A DNA stretch of 64,000 nt from Nocardioides lianchengensis (GTDB lineage Bacteria; Actinomycetota; Actinomycetes; Propionibacteriales; Nocardioidaceae), in the NCBI RefSeq assembly GCF_900101465.1, contig NZ_FMZM01000015.1, positions 1 to 64,000 of the forward strand, read 5' to 3'. This document shows, in pieces, positions 31,777 through 40,579 of this stretch (its first letter is position 1; every line of letters starts with the position of its first letter). The translations under genes were made by a program, and so were the position numbers. Under the pieces are notes generated by a model. That model saw only the letters and a program-made list of their open reading frames with translations, did no database searches and was not told the DNA's origin.

Positions 31777-33966
31777 CTACCGGCCGGCCGGTGAGCGTTC
31801 CACCGTCCGAGGCCGCCGACCGGTGGCCTGCTCACCGCCGTACGACGGGCGCGGGCGGCCCAGCCCCGGCCACCAGTTCCACTGCCCCAGGAGCGTCATC
31901 GCGGCCGGCAGCAGCAGGCCGCGCACGACCGTGACGTCGAGGAGGACGGCCACGGTCATGCCGATGCCGATCTCCTTGACCGCCACCAGCTCGCCGCTGG
32001 CGAAGCCGACGAACACGATGGCGATCGCGACGGCGGCCAGGGTCACGACCGGTCCGGACGACGTGATGCCGGCCAGCACGGCCCGGTCGTTGGCGGCCCG
32101 GCTGCCGGGGGCCGGCGCGTCGCGGCCGCGAGGTGGGTGCTGCCAGGCCTCGCGGATGCGGGCGACCAGGAACACGTGGTAGTCCATCGAGAGCCCGAAC
32201 GCGAACATGAACAGCAGCAGCGGCGTCGTGATGTCGAGGGCGCCCCAGGAGCTGAAGCCGAGCAGCGAGGAGCCCCAACCCCACTGGAAGACGGCCACCG
32301 TGACGCCGAGGGTGGCGCCGAGCGAGAGCAGGTTGAGCACCAGCGTCTTCAGCGGGACGACGACCGACCCGGTCAGCGCGAGCAGCAGCAGGCCGGTGAC
32401 CAGGGCGACGAGCAGGATCGCGAACGGCAGCCGGTCGGCCATCTCCCCCCGGGCGTCGACCAGCTGCGCGGCGGGCCCGCCGACCAGGACCGGGAGCCCG
32501 AGGTCGCGCGACCGGATCTCCTCGACGACCCCCTGCGCGGCCGGCCCCGCGACGGCGCCGGCGGGCTCGACGATGAGCTGGCTCGTCCCGTCGGCGAGCG
32601 GGTCCCAGATCGTGACGTCGCGGACGTCGTCGAGCCCACGCAGGGCCCGGGCCAGCTCGCCGACGCGCGGGTCCTCGGGCGGCGGATCCGCGAGCACGGT
32701 GACGAACGCCGTGCTGGTCTCGGTGTGGTCGCGCTCGATGGTCTCCTGCGCGAGCCGCGGCTCGCTGTCGGCGGGCAGCGACCGGGTGTCGGAGCTGCCG
32801 ACCTCGAGGCTCAACAGCGGGGCGGCCAGCAGGAGCAGCAGCGCGGTCGCGCCGAGCAGGACCGGCCAGGGCCGGGCCTGGGCGAAGGCGGCCTGCCGGG
32901 CCAGCAGCGAGCGGCCCGCGGGCCGGGGCCGGCGGGTGCCCCGTCGTACGTCGGGCGCCGGGATCCGGCCGCCGGCGACCGCGACCAGGGCCGGGGTGAG
33001 GGTCAGGCCGGCGAGGGTCGCGACCGCGACCGCCACGACGCCGCCCACGGCCATGCCGGTCAGCACCGGGTCGCCCAGCACGAGCAGGCCGGCGAGCGCG
33101 GTGCCGACGGTGAGGCCGGAGACGAGCACGGTGCGCCCGGCCGTGGCGACCACCCGGCCGAGCACCTGCTCGGGGTCGCCGCGGGAGCCGGCGGCGGCGC
33201 GCTCCTCGCGGAAGCGCGCCACGACGAGGAGCCCGTAGTCGACGGAGAGGCCGAGGCCCAGCACGGTGACCACGTTGACGGCGTACTCGCTGACGGTGGT
33301 GACGGCCGCCAAGCCGGTCAGGGACAGCAGCGAGCCGGCCACGGCCGCGAGCGCGGTGGCCACCGGCAGCGAGCCGACCAGCCAGCCGCCGAGGGCGACC
33401 ACCAGCACGACCAGCAGCAGCACCAGCGCGATGCCCTCGCCCTTGGCGGCGTCGCGCATCGCTTGGTCGGCGAAGGCCTTCTCGGCGTAGAGCTCGCCGC
33501 CGACGAGCACGGTGGGGAAGGGCAGGGTGCGCAGCCGCTCGGTGACCCGGTCGGCCACGTCGAGGGCGTCGTCGTCCTCGAGCGCGGGGTCGAGCTCGAC
33601 CTCGACGACGGCGCCCTGGCCGTCGTCGGCCACCAGGTCGGCGGCGCCGCTCGTGTAGGGGTCGCGGAGCTCGGCGACGCCGGGCAGGTCGCGGAGCTCG
33701 TAGAGGATCCGGCTGGCCTCCCCGACCAGGGTCACCCCGAGCGCGTCGGCGCCGCTCAGCACGGCCACGACCGTCTCGCCCGACGGATCGACCCCGTCGA
33801 GCCGCTCCTCGACCAGGGTGGACTCGACGCCGGGCCGGTCGCCCGGCTCCTGGGCGTTCTCGAAGACCGCGCCGCCGAGGACGAGTCCGGCGACGACGAG
33901 GGCGGCCCACAGGGCCAGGACCGCCGTACGACGGCGATGGGTCCAGCGACCCAGCTGCTCCAGCAC
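31777..33966 (-). CDS. MMPL/RND-family membrane exporter
   Basis: The 729-residue protein has the MMPL layout: one N-terminal helix (RTAVLALWAALVVAGLVLGG), a large extracellular domain (about 35-165), a bundle of helices (about 175-340) containing VLGLGLSVDYGLLVVARFREE, a second helix-domain-helices unit, and MFAFGLSMDYHVFLVARIREAW in the second bundle. The paired GxSxDY segments carry the proton-relay Asp-Tyr residues of MmpL proteins. Substrates in actinobacteria range from lipids and siderophores to drugs; none can be assigned. It stands alone and is divergent from the 1571-residue exported protein. Confidence 0.92.
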   Translation of the reverse strand: MLEQLGRWTHRRRTAVLALWAALVVAGLVLGGAVFENAQEPGDRPGVESTLVEERLDGVDPSGETVVAVLSGADALGVTLVGEASRILYELRDLPGVAELRDPYTSGAADLVADDGQGAVVEVELDPALEDDDALDVADRVTERLRTLPFPTVLVGGELYAEKAFADQAMRDAAKGEGIALVLLLVVLVVALGGWLVGSLPVATALAAVAGSLLSLTGLAAVTTVSEYAVNVVTVLGLGLSVDYGLLVVARFREERAAAGSRGDPEQVLGRVVATAGRTVLVSGLTVGTALAGLLVLGDPVLTGMAVGGVVAVAVATLAGLTLTPALVAVAGGRIPAPDVRRGTRRPRPAGRSLLARQAAFAQARPWPVLLGATALLLLLAAPLLSLEVGSSDTRSLPADSEPRLAQETIERDHTETSTAFVTVLADPPPEDPRVGELARALRGLDDVRDVTIWDPLADGTSQLIVEPAGAVAGPAAQGVVEEIRSRDLGLPVLVGGPAAQLVDARGEMADRLPFAILLVALVTGLLLLALTGSVVVPLKTLVLNLLSLGATLGVTVAVFQWGWGSSLLGFSSWGALDITTPLLLFMFAFGLSMDYHVFLVARIREAWQHPPRGRDAPAPGSRAANDRAVLAGITSSGPVVTLAAVAIAIVFVGFASGELVAVKEIGIGMTVAVLLDVTVVRGLLLPAAMTLLGQWNWWPGLGRPRPSYGGEQATGRRPRTVERSPAGR

Positions 33967-34102
33967 GCCGCGACTGTAGCGGTCTGGACGGCTTTTGCAA
34001 CCAACTGGACAAAGTTATTCACATCCTGACGAAAGCGCCCTACAGTGACGCCGGTCACGCGTCCCCGGCACTCGCAGCCCGGGGCCCTTCTGGAGGTCAC
34101 TG

Positions 34103-37100
34103 GTGTCGATGAGCAGTACGTCGCAACGTCCGTCCCGCCTGCGCAGACGAGGGCCACTGGCCGTCGTCCTCGCGGGCGCGCTCGCCCTGGGTGTCGCCAC
34201 CGGGGTCACGGCCGCCTCCGCGGTCCCCGCCGGCGACGAGCCGGGGGTCACCATGCGGGCCTTCCAGCTCGGCCAGCCCATCTCGGACCTCTGCACGCTC
34301 AAGTCCGGTCAGACGCCGAACGTCGACCTGCTCAAGCCGACCATCGACTGGGACGCGCCCGACGACTTCGGCGGGCTGCAGGACAACTACCTGGTGCAGG
34401 TGCTCGCGAACCTGAGCATCGACACCGCTGGTACGTACCAGTTCCGGCTGACCAGCGACGACGGCTCCGACCTGTTCATCGGCGACCAGCTCGTCATCGA
34501 CCACGACGGCCTGCACGGCCCGACCGCCAAGGACGGCAGCGTCACCCTGACCGCCGGCGTCCACCCGCTGCGCGTCAACTACTTCGAGGGCACCAACGGC
34601 GAGCGGCTGACCCTGCAGTGGCAGAAGCCGGGCCAGACCACCTTCTCCGTGGTCCCCACCTCGGTGCTCAGCACCGAGGCCGGCGTGACCCGGGTGACCG
34701 CCCCCGGCTTCAAGCAGTGCGAGGGCCAGTCCGACTCCGCCGGCGACGGCCTCCAGCTCGACGCGGTCAACCCGGCGTACGACCTGGTCGACCTGCGCCC
34801 GGCGGGCTTCGAGCCGCAGGTCTCCGGCCTGGAGTGGGACGGCGACGACCTGCTCGTCCTCACCTGGGGCGGCAACGGCAACGACCAGGGCAACGTCTCC
34901 CTCGGCGAGCTCTGGCGCCTGAAGGGCGTGAAGACCGCCACCAGCCCGGCCGGCGTCACCCGCACCAAGATCGCCGGCGCGCTGAAGGAGCCGATGGGCG
35001 TCAAGGTCGTCGACGGCGACGTCTACGTCTCCGAGAAGCACCAGCTCAGCAAGCTGGTCGACGCCGGCGACGACGGCGTCTTCGAGACCAAGGAGACGGT
35101 CGCGACCTGGCCGTTCGACGGCAACTTCCACGAGTTCGCGTTCGGGATGCTCTACGAGGGCGGCAAGTTCCACCTGAACCTGTCGGTCTCGATCAACCTC
35201 GGCGGCGCGACCACCGTCCCGCAGGGCTCCCACGACCGCGGCACCCACATCACGGTCGACAAGGAGACCGGCGAGATCGAGTACGTCGCCGGCGGCCTGC
35301 GCACCCCGCACGGCATGGGCCGAGGGCCCGACGGCGAGATCCTGGTGACCGACAACCAGGGCGGCTGGCTGCCGGCCTCCAAGCTGGTCGAGATCAAGCC
35401 CGGCCGCTTCTTCAACCACTTCACCACCGGCCCCGGCGGCACCAAGGGCCGCTTCGACGAGGAGCCGGTGACCAAGCCGATCCTGTGGATGCCGCAGAAC
35501 GAGATCGCCAACTCCCCGAGCCAGCCGGTGCTGGTCGAGGAGGGCCCGTACGCCGGCCAGCTGCTGATCGGCGACGTCACGTACGGCGGTCTGCAGCGCG
35601 CCTACCTGGACAAGGTCGACGGCGAGTACCAGGGCGCGCTGTTCCGGATGAGCCAGGGCCTCGAGGCCGGCTCGAGCCGGGTGCTGCGCGACGAGGACGG
35701 CACGCTCTACGTCGGCGGCATCGGCGCCGGCGGCAACTGGGGCCAGACCGGCAAGCTCCGCTTCGGCCTGCAGAAGCTCGAGCTGAACGACACGGTCCCC
35801 TTCGACATGGAGTCGATGAAGGTCGTCGAGGGCGGCTTCGACGTCACGTACACCAAGCCGCTGTCCCCGGCGACGCTCGCCGGCCTGGCGAGCAAGTACC
35901 AGCTCGACCAGTGGCGCTACAAGGCCACCGCCCAGTACGGCGGCCCGAAGCTCGACGAGGAGACCCTCGAGGTCACCAGCGCCGTCGCCTCGCCGGACGG
36001 CCGCACCGTCCGGATCCAGGTCGACGGGATGAAGCCCGACCGGGTCGTGCACCTGCGCTCGCCGCGACCGTTCTCCGCCACCTCCGGCGAGACCCTGTGG
36101 AGCACCGAGGCCTGGTACACGCTCAACTCCTACCCGGGGTACGTCGAGCCGGAGCCGGAGCCCGCTCCCTTCGGGCTCTACGAGCTGGAGGACGGTGAGC
36201 TCACCGGCAGCGCCAACATCCAGAACGAGCACGCGGGCTTCAGCGGCAGCGGCTTCGTCGCGGGCATGGGCGACGTGGGCGCCGGCTCGACCGTCCAGGT
36301 CGTCGTCGACGAGGCGGGCACCTACGACCTCAAGCTCGGCTACGCCAACGGGCCCAACCCGTTCGAGGGCACCAAGAAGCTCAGCGTGTTCGTGAACGAC
36401 CAGCGCACCCAGCTCTCCCTGCCGTCCACCGGCGGCTGGAAGACCTGGGGCAGCATCACGCGTCAGATCACCCTCCCGGCCGGACCGAGCACGATCCGGC
36501 TCGAGAAGGTGACCGGCGACGACGGGCACGTGAACCTCGACTACGTCCAGGTTCTCCGACCGACCTCCACGCGGTACGAGGCGGAGTCGGCGGCCCGCTC
36601 GGGCGGTGCCAACCTCCAGAACGAGCACGCCGGCTTCAGCGGCACGGGCTACGTCGGCGGTCTCGAGACGGGGGGTGCCTCGGTGAGCTTCACCGTGGAC
36701 GCCGACGCGGCCGGGGACCACGACCTGACGCTCGGCTACGCCAACGGTCCGCACCCGGCCCCGAACCTGACCAAGAAGCTCGACCTCTCGGTCAACGGCG
36801 GCCCGGCGCGGTCGGTGTCGCTGGCCAACACCGGCGCGTGGAACGCATGGCGCGCCTCGGTCGAGAGGGTGGCCCTCCAGGAGGGCAGCAACACCGTCAC
36901 CTACACCGTGCCGGCCGCCAACGGCCAGACCGACGGTCGCGTCAACGTCGACTACGTCGACGTCGCCGAGAGCGCCCCGGTCTGCGACCCGGAGGGGGTC
37001 TCGTCCGACGACGAGTTCGAGGGCGACGCGCTCGACACCTGCCGCTGGAGCACGGTCCTCAACCCCGCCCCCGGCGGGCTCGAGGTCCGCGACGGCGAGC

Positions 37101-38818
37101 TGCGGCTCTCCGCGCAGAGCGGCGACATCACGGGCGGGATCTTCAGCGCCCGCAACGTCGTCCTGCAGCCCGCGCCGTCCGACGGCACCTGGGCGGCGAC
37201 CACCCAGCTGTCGCTCACCGGGACCAAGGAGTACCTGCAGGGCGGGCTGATCGCCCACACCAGCACGGACAACTGGGCCAAGGTCGTCGCCATGCGCACC
37301 CCGCAGAGCACCTGGGTCCTCGAGTTCGGGCGGCGCATCGACGGGCAGATGGTCTTCTCCAACAGCCCGGCGCTCCCCGGCGCTCCGAAGGACCTGCAGC
37401 TGCAGATGGTCTCGACCGGCACCACCATCCAGGCGAAGTACTCCCTCGACCAGGGAACGAGCTGGCAGTCCATGGGGGCGGGCTACCCGTCCACCGGGCT
37501 GGTCGACCCGAAGGTCGGCGTGGCGGCGTACAACGGCTCGGGCTCCCAGATCGGGCGCTTCGAGAAGTTCACGATCACCGAGCCGGTCGTCGAGCCCGAC
37601 ACCTGTGAGGCGACCACGGCCGACCCCGGCTACCGGATGCTGTACGACGGCACCGCGGCCAGCCTCGAGGACTGGAACATGGCCGGCCCCGGGTTCTTCA
37701 CCCGCGAGGCGGACTGCACGCTCAAGACCCACGGCGGTCTGGGCCTGCTCTGGCACCAGGACGCGCTGGAGGGCGACTACTCCCTCCAGCTGGACTGGAA
37801 GCTCACGGCCGACCACAACGGCGGCGTGTTCGTCGGGTTCCCGAACCCGGGCACCGACCCGTGGGTCGCGGTCAACCAGGGCTACGAGATCCAGATCGAC
37901 GCCACGGACGACGCCGACAGCACCACGGGCGCCGTCTACAACTTCCAGTCCGCGGACCTGCCGAAGCGGGACGCTGCGCTGAACCCGCAGGGTGCGTGGA
38001 ACCACTACGAGATCCGGGTGGAGGGCAAGCGGATCCGCATCTACCTCAACGAGGTGCTGGTCAACGACTTCACCAGCGCCGACCCGGCCCGGCTGGACTG
38101 GCCGTCGTACGTGGGCCTGCAGAACCACGGCAACGGCGAGAACGTCCTCTACCGCGACGTGCAGGTCAAGGAGCTGGCCGACCCGGAGAACGTCGCCCCC
38201 ACGGTGACGGTCACCCCGACGCCGGCGACGGTGGAGGTCGGTCGGACCACGAAGGTCGAGGTGGCGGTCGACTCGCCCGCCGAGGAGACGCCCACCGGCG
38301 AGGTCGTCCTGACCGTCGGCGGGACGGCGCTCCCCGCGGCCACCCTCGTCGACGGGAAGGCCAGCATCACGGTCGGGCCGTTCGACCGGACCGGACCGGT
38401 CGCGCTCTCCGCGTCGTACGACGGCGACGCCGCCCACGACCCGGGCGAGGGCAGCGGGTCGCTGACCGTCACGAAGAAGCCGGTGGTGACCCCGCCGCCC
38501 CCGCCGCCGGTCGTGAAGCCGAAGCTGGCGACGGTCGGCACCAAGGTCGACGCCGACAAGGCTCGTCGCAAGGCGGCGGTCACGCTGCGCTGCGTCCAGG
38601 GCGCCTGCCGGGGCACGGTCTCGCTCCGGCTGGCCAGCGGGAAGCAGCTCGGCACGGGCAAGGTCACCCTGAAGGCGGGGGCCCGCGGCAAGGTGCGGCT
38701 CAGCCTCACCAAGCTGGCCCGCAAGCAGCTGAAGGGCAAGGCCGCGGTCCGGGCCGTGCTCGTGGTCCGGTTTGCCGACGGCAGCACCCAGCGGCTGACC
38801 GTCCGGCTCACCCGCTGA
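34103..38818 (+). CDS. Exported 1571-aa multidomain carbohydrate protein: PA14, six-bladed propeller, two CBM35/6-like, DUF1080
   Basis: The GTG start has GGAGG 6 nt upstream. Order of parts: signal peptide (about 1-40); PA14-like lectin domain (50-200, YQFRLTSDDGSDLFIGDQLVIDH); a PQQ-sugar-dehydrogenase-like six-bladed propeller (215-560, GLRTPHGMGRGPDGEILVTDN); two related CBM35/6-like domains (690-818 and 822-955), both with NIQNEHAGFSG/NLQNEHAGFSG; a concanavalin-like domain similar to DUF1349 (965-1160); and a DUF1080/3-keto-disaccharide-hydrolase-like domain (1175-1358, NGGVFVGFPNPG). An Ig-like domain (1365-1455), a proline run and a basic C-terminal domain follow. It probably binds and modifies polysaccharide outside the cell. 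The propeller-DUF1080 pair suggests handling of sugars through 3-keto intermediates, but I infer this. Confidence 0.88.
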   Translation: MSMSSTSQRPSRLRRRGPLAVVLAGALALGVATGVTAASAVPAGDEPGVTMRAFQLGQPISDLCTLKSGQTPNVDLLKPTIDWDAPDDFGGLQDNYLVQVLANLSIDTAGTYQFRLTSDDGSDLFIGDQLVIDHDGLHGPTAKDGSVTLTAGVHPLRVNYFEGTNGERLTLQWQKPGQTTFSVVPTSVLSTEAGVTRVTAPGFKQCEGQSDSAGDGLQLDAVNPAYDLVDLRPAGFEPQVSGLEWDGDDLLVLTWGGNGNDQGNVSLGELWRLKGVKTATSPAGVTRTKIAGALKEPMGVKVVDGDVYVSEKHQLSKLVDAGDDGVFETKETVATWPFDGNFHEFAFGMLYEGGKFHLNLSVSINLGGATTVPQGSHDRGTHITVDKETGEIEYVAGGLRTPHGMGRGPDGEILVTDNQGGWLPASKLVEIKPGRFFNHFTTGPGGTKGRFDEEPVTKPILWMPQNEIANSPSQPVLVEEGPYAGQLLIGDVTYGGLQRAYLDKVDGEYQGALFRMSQGLEAGSSRVLRDEDGTLYVGGIGAGGNWGQTGKLRFGLQKLELNDTVPFDMESMKVVEGGFDVTYTKPLSPATLAGLASKYQLDQWRYKATAQYGGPKLDEETLEVTSAVASPDGRTVRIQVDGMKPDRVVHLRSPRPFSATSGETLWSTEAWYTLNSYPGYVEPEPEPAPFGLYELEDGELTGSANIQNEHAGFSGSGFVAGMGDVGAGSTVQVVVDEAGTYDLKLGYANGPNPFEGTKKLSVFVNDQRTQLSLPSTGGWKTWGSITRQITLPAGPSTIRLEKVTGDDGHVNLDYVQVLRPTSTRYEAESAARSGGANLQNEHAGFSGTGYVGGLETGGASVSFTVDADAAGDHDLTLGYANGPHPAPNLTKKLDLSVNGGPARSVSLANTGAWNAWRASVERVALQEGSNTVTYTVPAANGQTDGRVNVDYVDVAESAPVCDPEGVSSDDEFEGDALDTCRWSTVLNPAPGGLEVRDGELRLSAQSGDITGGIFSARNVVLQPAPSDGTWAATTQLSLTGTKEYLQGGLIAHTSTDNWAKVVAMRTPQSTWVLEFGRRIDGQMVFSNSPALPGAPKDLQLQMVSTGTTIQAKYSLDQGTSWQSMGAGYPSTGLVDPKVGVAAYNGSGSQIGRFEKFTITEPVVEPDTCEATTADPGYRMLYDGTAASLEDWNMAGPGFFTREADCTLKTHGGLGLLWHQDALEGDYSLQLDWKLTADHNGGVFVGFPNPGTDPWVAVNQGYEIQIDATDDADSTTGAVYNFQSADLPKRDAALNPQGAWNHYEIRVEGKRIRIYLNEVLVNDFTSADPARLDWPSYVGLQNHGNGENVLYRDVQVKELADPENVAPTVTVTPTPATVEVGRTTKVEVAVDSPAEETPTGEVVLTVGGTALPAATLVDGKASITVGPFDRTGPVALSASYDGDAAHDPGEGSGSLTVTKKPVVTPPPPPPVVKPKLATVGTKVDADKARRKAAVTLRCVQGACRGTVSLRLASGKQLGTGKVTLKAGARGKVRLSLTKLARKQLKGKAAVRAVLVVRFADGSTQRLTVRLTR

Positions 38819-38833
38819 CCGGTCGCTGAGACA

Positions 38834-38875
38834 CCGAACGGCCGCTCACCCTCTCGGGGGTGGGCGGCCGTTCGG
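38834..38875 (+). terminator. Strong hairpin terminator after the 1571-aa gene
   Basis: An 18-nt arm at 38834-38851 (CCGAACGGCCGCTCACCC) pairs with 38858-38875 (GGGTGGGCGGCCGTTCGG) with one T-G pair and a 6-nt loop. It begins 15 bp after the stop codon. Confidence 0.82.
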
Positions 38876-38926
38876 CGCGGCATGACGGCAACGCTCCGCC
38901 CGTAGCCGATCTCGGTGGCGTCCTCC

Positions 38927-38974
38927 GTTGGTTGAGCAGCGAGGCCGCGCTAGCGGGTGAGCGTGTCGAAACCC
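38927..38974. repeat. Interspersed palindromic element of Nocardioides type
   Basis: The stretch begins GTTGGTTGAGCAGCGAGGC and ends GAGCGTGTCGAAACCC, with an inner CCGC-GCTA-GCGG hairpin. The ends are imperfectly inverted (GGTTGAGCAGC against GGTTTCGACACGC). From memory, elements with GGTTGAGnAGCGAGG and GTGTCGAAACC ends are frequent between genes of Nocardioides and related genomes; only one copy is seen in this window. It lies between a terminator and the convergent TetR gene, with nothing else visible in that gap. Confidence 0.55.
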
Positions 38975-39057
38975 CCGCAGCTGCCAGGTGACGCTGATCG
39001 AGGTCGTCTCCCGGGTGCGGCGCTGCGCGACCTGCTCGACCACCGGTGGCATGGCCG

Positions 39058-39624
39058 TCAGTCCGTCCGGCGCAGGCCGCGGTCCACGAAGTCGACCAGC
39101 CAGGCGAAGCTCTCGTCGACGTCGGTGTCCAGCTGGAACCCGCCGGCCGCCTCGAGGACGGCGAAGCCGTGGGTCAGGCTGCGGAGCAGCCGGAGCGCGT
39201 GGATGGTGTCGGTCGGGTCGACCGGGTAGCCCTCCAGCACGGCCGCGAGCGAGGTCAGGACGCGCTTCCCGGCCGCGTCCATCGGGTCGTCCGGGCCCTG
39301 GGGCTCGAGGCGGACCGTGGCGGCGTACCGCCCGGGGTGCTCGAGGACGTAGTGCCGGATCGTCCGGGCCGCCGCCTCCAGGGCGTCCCGGCCGGCGCGG
39401 CCCTGCAGGGCGTCGCGGAGGTCGTCCCCCACCTCGGTGAGGGCCAGGACGGCGATCCGGCGGACCAGGTCGGCCTGGCCGGCGACGTGCTTGTAGAGCG
39501 AGGGCGGCCGGACACCGAGGCGCTCGGCGAGCAGGCCCATGGTGACGTTCGGGAGCCCGACCTCGTCGGCGAGACCGGCCGCGGCGGAGACCACGACCGC
39601 CGGGTCGAGGCCGGCCCTAGGCAC
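39058..39624 (-). CDS. TetR family regulator of the adjacent hydrolase
   Basis: The 188-residue product has a TetR DNA-binding domain, VTMGLLAERLGVRPPSLYKHVAGQADLVRRIA, and a C-terminal domain of the TetR_C_33/WHG type (RHYVLEHPGRYAATV, RLLRSLTHGFAVLEAAGGFQL). It lies downstream of and overlaps by 8 bp the alpha/beta hydrolase gene, so the two are one transcript. The array of four GCTAA/TTAGC half-sites just ahead of the hydrolase start is its most likely operator, giving a simple autoregulated two-gene unit. Confidence 0.9.
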   Translation of the reverse strand: MPRAGLDPAVVVSAAAGLADEVGLPNVTMGLLAERLGVRPPSLYKHVAGQADLVRRIAVLALTEVGDDLRDALQGRAGRDALEAAARTIRHYVLEHPGRYAATVRLEPQGPDDPMDAAGKRVLTSLAAVLEGYPVDPTDTIHALRLLRSLTHGFAVLEAAGGFQLDTDVDESFAWLVDFVDRGLRRTD

Positions 39625-40450
39625 GGGCGTGCGCCTGCAGGAAGGGAAGGACCAGCGCGACCGTCTCGTCCGGGAACTGGGTGTGCGGATAGTGCCCCGC
39701 CCCGTCGATCATCTCGAGCGTGCCCAGCCCCGCGGGCATGGCCGCGACGACGGCCTCGCCCTCGGCGCGGGGGTCGGCCCAGTCGGGGTCGAGGGTGCCC
39801 TGGACGACGAGCGCGGGGCACACGATGTTGCCCAGCTGGGCGCCGGCGTCGGTCGGCGCCGTCCGGCCCATCTGCTGCAGCGCCTTCATCCGGCCGGGCT
39901 CGGCCAGCACGGTCGCGCTGCGGCGGAGCTGGTCGTCCCAGTCGGCCGGCTTGCGGCCCGGGAACGCGCCGTCGAGGTAGCGGTGCCACCAGGTCGTGCT
40001 GCCCAGCACGGTGGTCATCAGCAGGCGGGTCATCCCGGTGCGGAACGCCTTGGACCGCAGGTCGCCCAGGCCGATCGACTGCTTGCGGGTGAATGGGCCG
40101 AGCTCGACGATCCCGGCGACCAGCTCGGGGGACAGAGCGGCCGCGACGGTCACGGCGCCTCCGGAGATCGAGTGGCCGACCAGCACGGCCGGTCCGCCGA
40201 GGTGGCGGACCAGCGCCAGCAGGTCCCCGGCGAGGTCGGTGCGGGTGTACGACGACCAGCCGACGCTGGACTCGCCGCAGCCGCGGAGGTCGACCGCCGC
40301 CACCCGGTAGCCGGCGGCGACCAGCTGCGGCACCACGAAGCGGTACGACGCCCGGTCGTCGCCCATGCCGTGGGCCATCACGACCAGCGGCCCGCTGCCC
40401 GTGACGTCGTACGCGAGGGTGCCGCCGTCGACGGCGAGGTGCTCGGTCAT
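39617..40450 (-). CDS. Alpha/beta hydrolase
   Basis: The 277-residue product has the hydrolase-fold sequence motifs VVMAHGMGDDRASYRFVV (oxyanion region), GHSISGGAVT with the nucleophile Ser, QGTLDPDWADP with the acid Asp, and GAGHYPHTQFP with the catalytic His. It resembles epoxide-hydrolase/haloperoxidase-like enzymes and lacks a signal peptide. GAGGAG lies 6 nt upstream of the ATG, and the TetR operator array directly precedes it. The substrate is unknown; the paired TetR regulator suggests induction by a small hydrophobic compound. Confidence 0.9.
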   Translation of the reverse strand: MTEHLAVDGGTLAYDVTGSGPLVVMAHGMGDDRASYRFVVPQLVAAGYRVAAVDLRGCGESSVGWSSYTRTDLAGDLLALVRHLGGPAVLVGHSISGGAVTVAAALSPELVAGIVELGPFTRKQSIGLGDLRSKAFRTGMTRLLMTTVLGSTTWWHRYLDGAFPGRKPADWDDQLRRSATVLAEPGRMKALQQMGRTAPTDAGAQLGNIVCPALVVQGTLDPDWADPRAEGEAVVAAMPAGLGTLEMIDGAGHYPHTQFPDETVALVLPFLQAHARA

Positions 40451-40465
40451 GTCGCTCTCCTCATG

Positions 40466-40500
40466 GCTAATGTTGTTAGCCCAAAGCTAACGACGTTAGC
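40466..40500. promoter_or_regulatory. TetR operator array: four half-sites at 10-bp steps
   Basis: GCTAA (40466), TTAGC (40476), GCTAA (40486) and TTAGC (40496) alternate with 5-bp spacers, each half-site starting exactly 10 bp after the previous one. This yields two identical palindromes GCTAA-N5-TTAGC with centres 20 bp apart. It lies immediately upstream of the ribosome binding site of the hydrolase/TetR transcript. Confidence 0.8.
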
Positions 40501-40579
40501 CAGTCGGTGTCAACTCCGGGACGTGACGACGCCGCCCCCCGGTGGGCGGGGAGCGGCGTCGTCGTTCTGAGGGGTGCGC

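Noticed and set aside
34097-38437. 1446-residue minus-strand frame
   Set aside because: It is antisense to the 1571-residue exported protein, with repetitive Val/Gly/Arg/Asp content and no domain.
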